From Planctomycetaceae bacterium (GTDB taxonomy: Bacteria > Planctomycetota > Phycisphaerae > Phycisphaerales > SM1A02): a stretch of 64,000 nucleotides of DNA. The number at the start of each line of letters is the position of its first letter. The first letter of the stretch is position 1. The notes under the pieces were generated by a model. It had not been told where the DNA came from. It did no database searches and worked only from the letters and a program-made list of their open reading frames with translations. Below, one piece after another: positions 60,002 to 64,000 of this stretch. The position numbers and the translations under genes are program-made. The stretch covers positions 1-64,000 of the forward strand of contig CANLMX010000001.1 in assembly GCA_947492385.1 (NCBI GenBank), written 5' to 3'.

Positions 60002-61627
60002 TCATTCGTGCGCGGGAGGGTTCCCGAGGCACAGCGCGACCAAGTCGCCGCGGGAGATCGGCTTCAGGTGGAAGCCCTCGCACCCGGCCGCGAGGGCGCG
60101 ATCGCGCTCCAGGCCCAGCGCCGCCGCCGAGAGCGCGACGATCCGGCCCCGGTAGCCGCGCGCGCGGATGCGGGAGACGGCCTCGATGCCGTCCATCACC
60201 GGCATCTGGATGTCCATGATGACCAGGTCGGGCGCGTAGGCGCCATCGAATCGCGACACGGCCGAGAGTCCGTCGCCGGCGACGTCGACCTCGGCCCCGG
60301 CGAGACGCATGAGCGCCGACAGGATGCGCTGCGAGTCGACGCTGTCCTCGACCAGCAGCACGTGCATCCCGGTGAGCGGGCCCGTGCCGCGCACCGGGCG
60401 GATCGCACCGGCGGTCTCGGGCACCAGCGCCGCGTCGGCCACCGTGTCGGCGGCGAACGTGAGCGTGAACACGCTTCCCCGGCCGGGCTCGCTGGCGACG
60501 TCGATCTGCCCACCCAGGAGCTGGGCCAGCCGCTGGCTGATGGCGAGTCCGAGCCCGGTGCCGCCATGCCGTCGCGTGTGGCTGGCGTCGGCCTGCGAGA
60601 ACGGCTGGAACAGCCGCCCGAGCTGCTCGGGCTCGATGCCCGGGCCGGTGTCGTGCGTCGCGATGCGGAAGCGCATGCGCTGCGCTTCCCGCTCGGCGCT
60701 CACCACGACCCGGACGGAACCCTCGTCGGTGAACTTCACGGCGTTGCCCACCAGGTTCAGGAGCACCTGCCGCAGGCGCACGGGGTCGGTGCGCACCGGG
60801 ACGCGCGGCGCGTCGCCTTCGACCACGTGGACGAGCTGGATCCCCTTCGCGACCGCGCGCACCTGCAGCAGCTGCACCACGTCGCGCACCACGTCCGCGA
60901 CCACCGTGTCGATCGGCTCCACCGTGAACTGGCCCGACTCGATCTTCGACAGGTCCAGGATGTCGTTGATGATCGCCATCAGGTGATCGCCGTTGCGGCG
61001 GATGGTCTCGACGCAGTCCGCCCGTTCGGCCGAGCCGAGGTCGTCGTTCCCCAGGAGTTCCGAGTAGCCCAGGATGGCCGTCATCGGCGTGCGGATCTCG
61101 TGCGAGACGTTCGCGAGGAAGTACGTCTTCGCGCGGTTCGCCGCCTCGGCGGCCTGGCGGAGCTCGCGCTCGCTGCGCTCCTTCTCGCGAACCTTCGCGA
61201 GGAGCCGTTCGAGGTCCGCGATCTGCGAGTTCGACGCCTCGATCACCATCGCGTAGTCGGCGCCCGCGTCGTGCGGCGCGAAGTCGAGCACGCCGACGGG
61301 CCATGCCCACACGGAGCTCTGGTCGACGATGCGCGGCGAGCCCGCGAAGACCATGCCGCCGTCCGGGAGCGCCATGAACTGGCCGCGCATGGTGAGCGGG
61401 GTCCCGCGGATGGCGAGCAGCACCAGCGCGCCGACGTTGGCCCGGATTCCCCCGAGATCATGGACCGCGGGACGGACCACCTCGAAGACGTCGAGGAAGC
61501 GCCGGCCTGCCGCATCGGGGATCACCTTCGCGAGGCTCCGCCCCGTGCGCTCGACCAGGCCGTCGCCCGAAAGCTTCACGTGGAAGGGAAAAAGCTGCTC
61601 GAGGAGATCGCGGGTCTGCGGATCCAT
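60002..61627 (-). CDS. Hybrid histidine kinase with H-NOX-associated (HNOBA) sensor domain and receiver
   Basis: The 541-residue cytoplasmic protein begins with an HNOBA domain: L-F-P-F-H-V-K-L-S-G-D-G, F-L-D-V-F-E-V-V-R-P, M-R-G-Q-F-M-A-L-P-D-G-G-M-V-F-A-G-S-P, L-D-F-A-P-H-D-A-G-A-D-Y and E-A-S-N-S-Q-I-A-D-L-E leading to a coiled coil. The HisKA phosphosite is N-V-S-H-E-I-R-T-P with His176. The ATPase domain has N-A-V-K-F-T and G-G-T-G-L-G-L-A-I. The receiver has V-I-M-D-I-Q-M-P with Asp472. It lies 3 bases from the H-NOX gene at 61631, which with the second H-NOX should supply the gas signal through the HNOBA domain. The final phosphate acceptor is not in the window. Confidence 0.92.
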   Translation of the reverse strand: MDPQTRDLLEQLFPFHVKLSGDGLVERTGRSLAKVIPDAAGRRFLDVFEVVRPAVHDLGGIRANVGALVLLAIRGTPLTMRGQFMALPDGGMVFAGSPRIVDQSSVWAWPVGVLDFAPHDAGADYAMVIEASNSQIADLERLLAKVREKERSERELRQAAEAANRAKTYFLANVSHEIRTPMTAILGYSELLGNDDLGSAERADCVETIRRNGDHLMAIINDILDLSKIESGQFTVEPIDTVVADVVRDVVQLLQVRAVAKGIQLVHVVEGDAPRVPVRTDPVRLRQVLLNLVGNAVKFTDEGSVRVVVSAEREAQRMRFRIATHDTGPGIEPEQLGRLFQPFSQADASHTRRHGGTGLGLAISQRLAQLLGGQIDVASEPGRGSVFTLTFAADTVADAALVPETAGAIRPVRGTGPLTGMHVLLVEDSVDSQRILSALMRLAGAEVDVAGDGLSAVSRFDGAYAPDLVIMDIQMPVMDGIEAVSRIRARGYRGRIVALSAAALGLERDRALAAGCEGFHLKPISRGDLVALCLGNPPAHE

Positions 61628-61630
61628 GGG

Positions 61631-62188
61631 TCAGCCGGCGGCGCCCAGGAACGAGACGCGGAACACGTCGTGCTCGGCGCCGGAGGCGCGGTCCTCCACC
61701 TGACGGACCTCGATCATCTCGCCGTACATGGCGCCGATGCCCTCGAGCACGCCGAGCACGAACGGCGCCAGGCCGGCGCGCTCGGACATGTAGTGCACCA
61801 GCAGCGATCCGTCGGACTGGGGCTCGGTGCGGAAGTGCGGCATGCGCACGCCGGGAAACGCCAGCGCGATGCGGGCATGCAGCGCGTCAAGCGCAGGCAG
61901 CAGCTGCCGGACGCTCCCGCCCATGCTGTGCATGACCTTGCCCCACGGCTGCCGCTCGGCGTAGGCCATCCAGTGGTGCCCGAATGCACGGAGGGCATCG
62001 GGCAGGGGCACGCCGAGGCGCCGGGCGACGCATCCGGCGAGCGCGTACGTCAGCTCATCGGGGTACTGCTTCATGATGACGAAGACCGCGTCGTCGACGC
62101 CGGCCTCGGCGCGGATCGATTCCCACGCCGCCTCGCCGAGGCGGTCGGTCACCATCTCCTGGAGCGCATGGTTCACCATTCCGAGCAT
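61631..62188 (-). CDS. H-NOX heme-based gas sensor, copy 1
   Basis: The 185-residue H-NOX protein starts M-L-G-M-V-N-H-A-L-Q-E-M-V. It has the proximal heme ligand His104 (L-D-A-L-H-A-R-I), the conserved Pro in F-P-G-V-R-M-P and the heme-propionate motif Y-x-S-x-R at Tyr133, Ser135, Arg137 (H-Y-M-S-E-R). By position against soluble guanylate cyclase, the distal-pocket site after this motif is Phe. I see no tyrosine of the kind that lets some H-NOX proteins hold oxygen, so NO sensing is more likely. Only 3 bases separate it from copy 2 on one side and from the kinase on the other. Confidence 0.92.
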   Translation of the reverse strand: MLGMVNHALQEMVTDRLGEAAWESIRAEAGVDDAVFVIMKQYPDELTYALAGCVARRLGVPLPDALRAFGHHWMAYAERQPWGKVMHSMGGSVRQLLPALDALHARIALAFPGVRMPHFRTEPQSDGSLLVHYMSERAGLAPFVLGVLEGIGAMYGEMIEVRQVEDRASGAEHDVFRVSFLGAAG

Positions 62189-62191
62189 GAT

Positions 62192-62761
62192 TCAGGCCTT
62201 TCCCGCTTCGGCGAGCGGACCGTGGAAGCGAACCAGGAACGTGTCGAACGCCGCACCGCCTTCGCGGGTGGTGACGGGCTCCGCGGTGACGTGTTCACCG
62301 TACATGCGCCCCACGCCCTGGACCAGTCCCACGACGAAGTTCGTGAGCCCCGGGCGCTCGGAGTGGTATTCGAGCAGCAGTCCCTCGGGATGCGGCACGG
62401 TGCGGAACGATGGCGGCTTCAGCTCGGGGAACGAGAGCGCAATCCGCGCGTGCATCGCATCGAGGGCCCCGAGCAGCTCGCGCGCGTTGCGGCCCGCCGC
62501 CATCATCACCTTGCCCCACGGGCCGCGCTGCGCGTACTCGACCCAGTAGACGCCGAACGCATGGAGCAGGTCTGCGACCGACGCACCGGTCTCGGCTGAG
62601 ATCGCGCCGACCAGTTGGTAGGTCACCGCGTCGGGGTACTGCTTCATCGTGACGAAGAGCGGGTCGGCAATGCCGGCCCTCGCCTGGACGCGCCGCCACG
62701 TGTCTTCGCCGAATCGCTCGGTGACGAGTGCCTCGACCGCTTGGTTCACCATTCCGTACAT
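62192..62761 (-). CDS. H-NOX heme-based gas sensor, copy 2
   Basis: The 189-residue H-NOX protein starts M-Y-G-M-V-N-Q-A-V-E-A-L-V. The heme ligand is His104 (L-D-A-M-H-A-R-I), the Pro is in F-P-E-L-K-P-P, and Y-H-S-E-R is the Y-x-S-x-R motif. It is clearly a diverged tandem duplicate of copy 1: W-G-K-V-M, P-G-L-x-x-F-V-x-G and G-x-M-Y-G-E are shared, while many pocket-lining positions differ. As first gene of the operon it would be made with copy 1 and the kinase. Different ligand affinity between the copies would give a two-range sensor; this is inference. Confidence 0.92.
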   Translation of the reverse strand: MYGMVNQAVEALVTERFGEDTWRRVQARAGIADPLFVTMKQYPDAVTYQLVGAISAETGASVADLLHAFGVYWVEYAQRGPWGKVMMAAGRNARELLGALDAMHARIALSFPELKPPSFRTVPHPEGLLLEYHSERPGLTNFVVGLVQGVGRMYGEHVTAEPVTTREGGAAFDTFLVRFHGPLAEAGKA

Positions 62762-62825
62762 GGGGCGCTCCGGGTTGAGGGCCTGCCCGGGAACCGGCAC
62801 AGGCCCCGGAGGCCACAGTATGACG

Positions 62826-62858
62826 CTTCGGGCTCCCGGTCGCACCGGGAGCCCGAAG
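62826..62858 (-). terminator. Strong hairpin terminator candidate
   Basis: CTTCGGGCTCCCGG and CCGGGAGCCCGAAG form a perfect 14-base-pair stem around TCGCA. It lies 33 bases after the stop of the chitinase gene and shields the H-NOX operon from read-through. There is no clear T-tract. Confidence 0.7.
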
Positions 62859-62890
62859 TCGGCGGATCGGTCGCGGAACCGAGGCGAGCC

Positions 62891-64000
62891 TCAGCCCGGC
62901 GAGCGCGCGCCCAGTCCCCGCAAGATCGCGTCCAGCAGCTTCTGGTCCCGGTCGGCGGTGATTTCCCAGAACATTGCGCCGCCGAGCCCGATCGACTCGG
63001 CCCATTGGAGCTTGATGGCGATGGACTCCTCGTCCTCGTAGCCCACCCAGTGGCCCCCGAAGGCCGTGGGGGAGTAGACGAACGGCGACTTAGACACCGG
63101 ATCCCAGCCGCGCGTGTACCCGGAGCCCGCCGCGAGGAACTCGCGGTCGATCTGGGTGAAGTCGCTCACGCCGGTGGCCCCGCTCGACCAATCGTCCCAC
63201 GTCCCGGGCGGCACGCCGGTGCCGGGCTGGAAGAGACCGCCGTTGGCGGCAGGCACGCCCTTCCAGCCACGGCCATAGAACGGGATGCCGAGCACCAGCT
63301 TCTCCGCGGGGACCCCGGCGTCGAGGTACTGCTGGATCGCGTACTTCGTGTTGTACTTGGTGCGGAGCTCGGGGTTCGCCGAGGGAATCCCGGGATTTGC
63401 CTCGAACATGGCGTGGTTGGCGGTGAAGGACAGGTCCCACGCGCCGAAGTAGTCGTAGGTCATCACGTTGATGAAGTCGAGGTGCTGCGCATACGACGCG
63501 GCGTCCATGTTGGCGAACTTGTCGTAGCCCGCGGGAGCCGCGATGGTGAGCAGGTACTCGCGCCCGTCGGCGGTGCCCGCCGCCTGCAGCGCGGTGCGAA
63601 CGTCGCGCATCAGGAGCGTGAAGTTCTGCCGGTCCTCCGGGCGGTACGTGTTCGACTCGAGGCCGCCGGCGACCGGGTACTCCCAGTCGATGTCGATCCC
63701 GTCGAACCCGTAGGTGCGGAGGAACTCGACGCAGCTCTGCGCGAAGACGGCGCGCGACGATGCCGTCAGGGCCACGTCGCTGAAACGTCCGCTGAGCGTC
63801 CATCCGCCGACCGAGATCAGGGTCTTCAGGTGCGGGTGCTGCCGCTTGAGGACGTTGTTGATCTGGTTGTAGGCGCCCTTGATGGGCTGGTCCCATGCAT
63901 CACCCGGGTAGATCTTCTCGATCGCCGCATAGCGGTCGAAGGGGACCACCCGCCCGTCGACACCGATGTCGGCGAAGGCGTAGTTCAGGTGCGTGATCTT
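62891..64000 (-). CDS. Glycoside hydrolase family 18 chitinase (5' end beyond the window)
   Basis: About 370 residues are visible, and the frame continues past base 64000. The first residues in the window, K-I-T-H-L-N-Y-A-F-A-D-I, are the early strand of the GH18 barrel. L-I-S-V-G-G-W and F-D-G-I-D-I-D-W-E-Y-P (D-x-x-D-x-D-x-E with the catalytic Glu), V-M-T-Y-D-Y-F-G-A-W-D and the late G-A-M-F-W-E-I complete the core. It cuts chitin or related N-acetylglucosamine polymers. The signal peptide, if any, lies outside. No dockerin-like repeat or PEP-CTERM-like tail follows the catalytic domain. Confidence 0.92.
   Translation of the reverse strand, partial: KITHLNYAFADIGVDGRVVPFDRYAAIEKIYPGDAWDQPIKGAYNQINNVLKRQHPHLKTLISVGGWTLSGRFSDVALTASSRAVFAQSCVEFLRTYGFDGIDIDWEYPVAGGLESNTYRPEDRQNFTLLMRDVRTALQAAGTADGREYLLTIAAPAGYDKFANMDAASYAQHLDFINVMTYDYFGAWDLSFTANHAMFEANPGIPSANPELRTKYNTKYAIQQYLDAGVPAEKLVLGIPFYGRGWKGVPAANGGLFQPGTGVPPGTWDDWSSGATGVSDFTQIDREFLAAGSGYTRGWDPVSKSPFVYSPTAFGGHWVGYEDEESIAIKLQWAESIGLGGAMFWEITADRDQKLLDAILRGLGARSPG

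Overview
This is a high-GC, gene-dense chromosomal window. Its surface-protein repertoire points to a Planctomycetes bacterium, most likely class Phycisphaerae. Two signatures support this. Nine secreted proteins end in a PEP-CTERM-like tail (P-A-P-G-A-x-A-L-L-G ... R-R-R-R). Seven secreted proteins carry paired dockerin-like repeats (D-L-N-G-D-G-x-V-D-G-x-D-L-G ... L-L-x-x-W-G). A Gram-negative envelope is implied by lipoproteins, outer-membrane barrel candidates, an LpoB-like protein and an ArnT-like transferase. I see no rRNA, tRNA, CRISPR array, transposase, integrase or phage gene. The taxon is an inference from gene content.

Layout. 0-3 kb: truncated C-type lectin gene, then a secreted molybdenum-cofactor-sulfurase-like PLP enzyme coupled to a small membrane protein. 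3-15 kb: secreted hydrolases (esterase, PQQ-type propeller, sialate O-acetylesterase-like protein, GH5 glucanase) with a porin-like gene, its broken copy, a TPR sulfotransferase and a DUF2256 gene. 15-25 kb: second porin-like gene with a lipoprotein, Cry-DASH photolyase, coiled-coil protein, four PEP-CTERM-like proteins and a sugar-dehydrogenase-like propeller. 24.8-29.2 kb: SGNH hydrolase / SxtJ / DUF5989 / carbamoyltransferase cassette. 30-41.5 kb: a long, tightly packed minus-strand run with a SET-domain protein, polysaccharide deacetylase, GT2, ArnT-like transferase, lipoprotein, CNT nucleoside transporter, two dockerin-bearing secreted proteins and, upstream, an MFS transporter. 42-47.4 kb: DUF4105 protein, thioredoxin/DUF1573 pair and ABC-F ATPase. 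47.5-50 kb: three PEP-CTERM-like genes. 50-54.5 kb: four-gene lipoprotein operon (CsgG-like, COG3014, YcfL, LpoB). 54.6-57 kb: lectin-dockerin protein and a zinc-ribbon membrane protein. 57-59.9 kb: SerB-SerA fusion and a CxxCxGxG protein. 60-62.8 kb: two tandem H-NOX sensors with a hybrid kinase carrying an H-NOX-associated domain. 62.9 kb to the end: GH18 chitinase running off the window.

How the genes fit together. Many products are exported enzymes for polysaccharide or ester breakdown (GH5, GH18, SASA, esterases) plus uptake systems, consistent with a saprophytic life on detritus. The strongest self-contained system is the H-NOX/H-NOX/kinase operon, a probable nitric-oxide-sensing phosphorelay with two sensors and one kinase. 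The LpoB-type lipoprotein operon and the carbamoyltransferase cassette are conserved but poorly understood modules. Most minus-strand genes are organised in operons with ATGA or GTGA stop-start overlaps. Several PEP-CTERM-like genes are followed by strong hairpin terminators.
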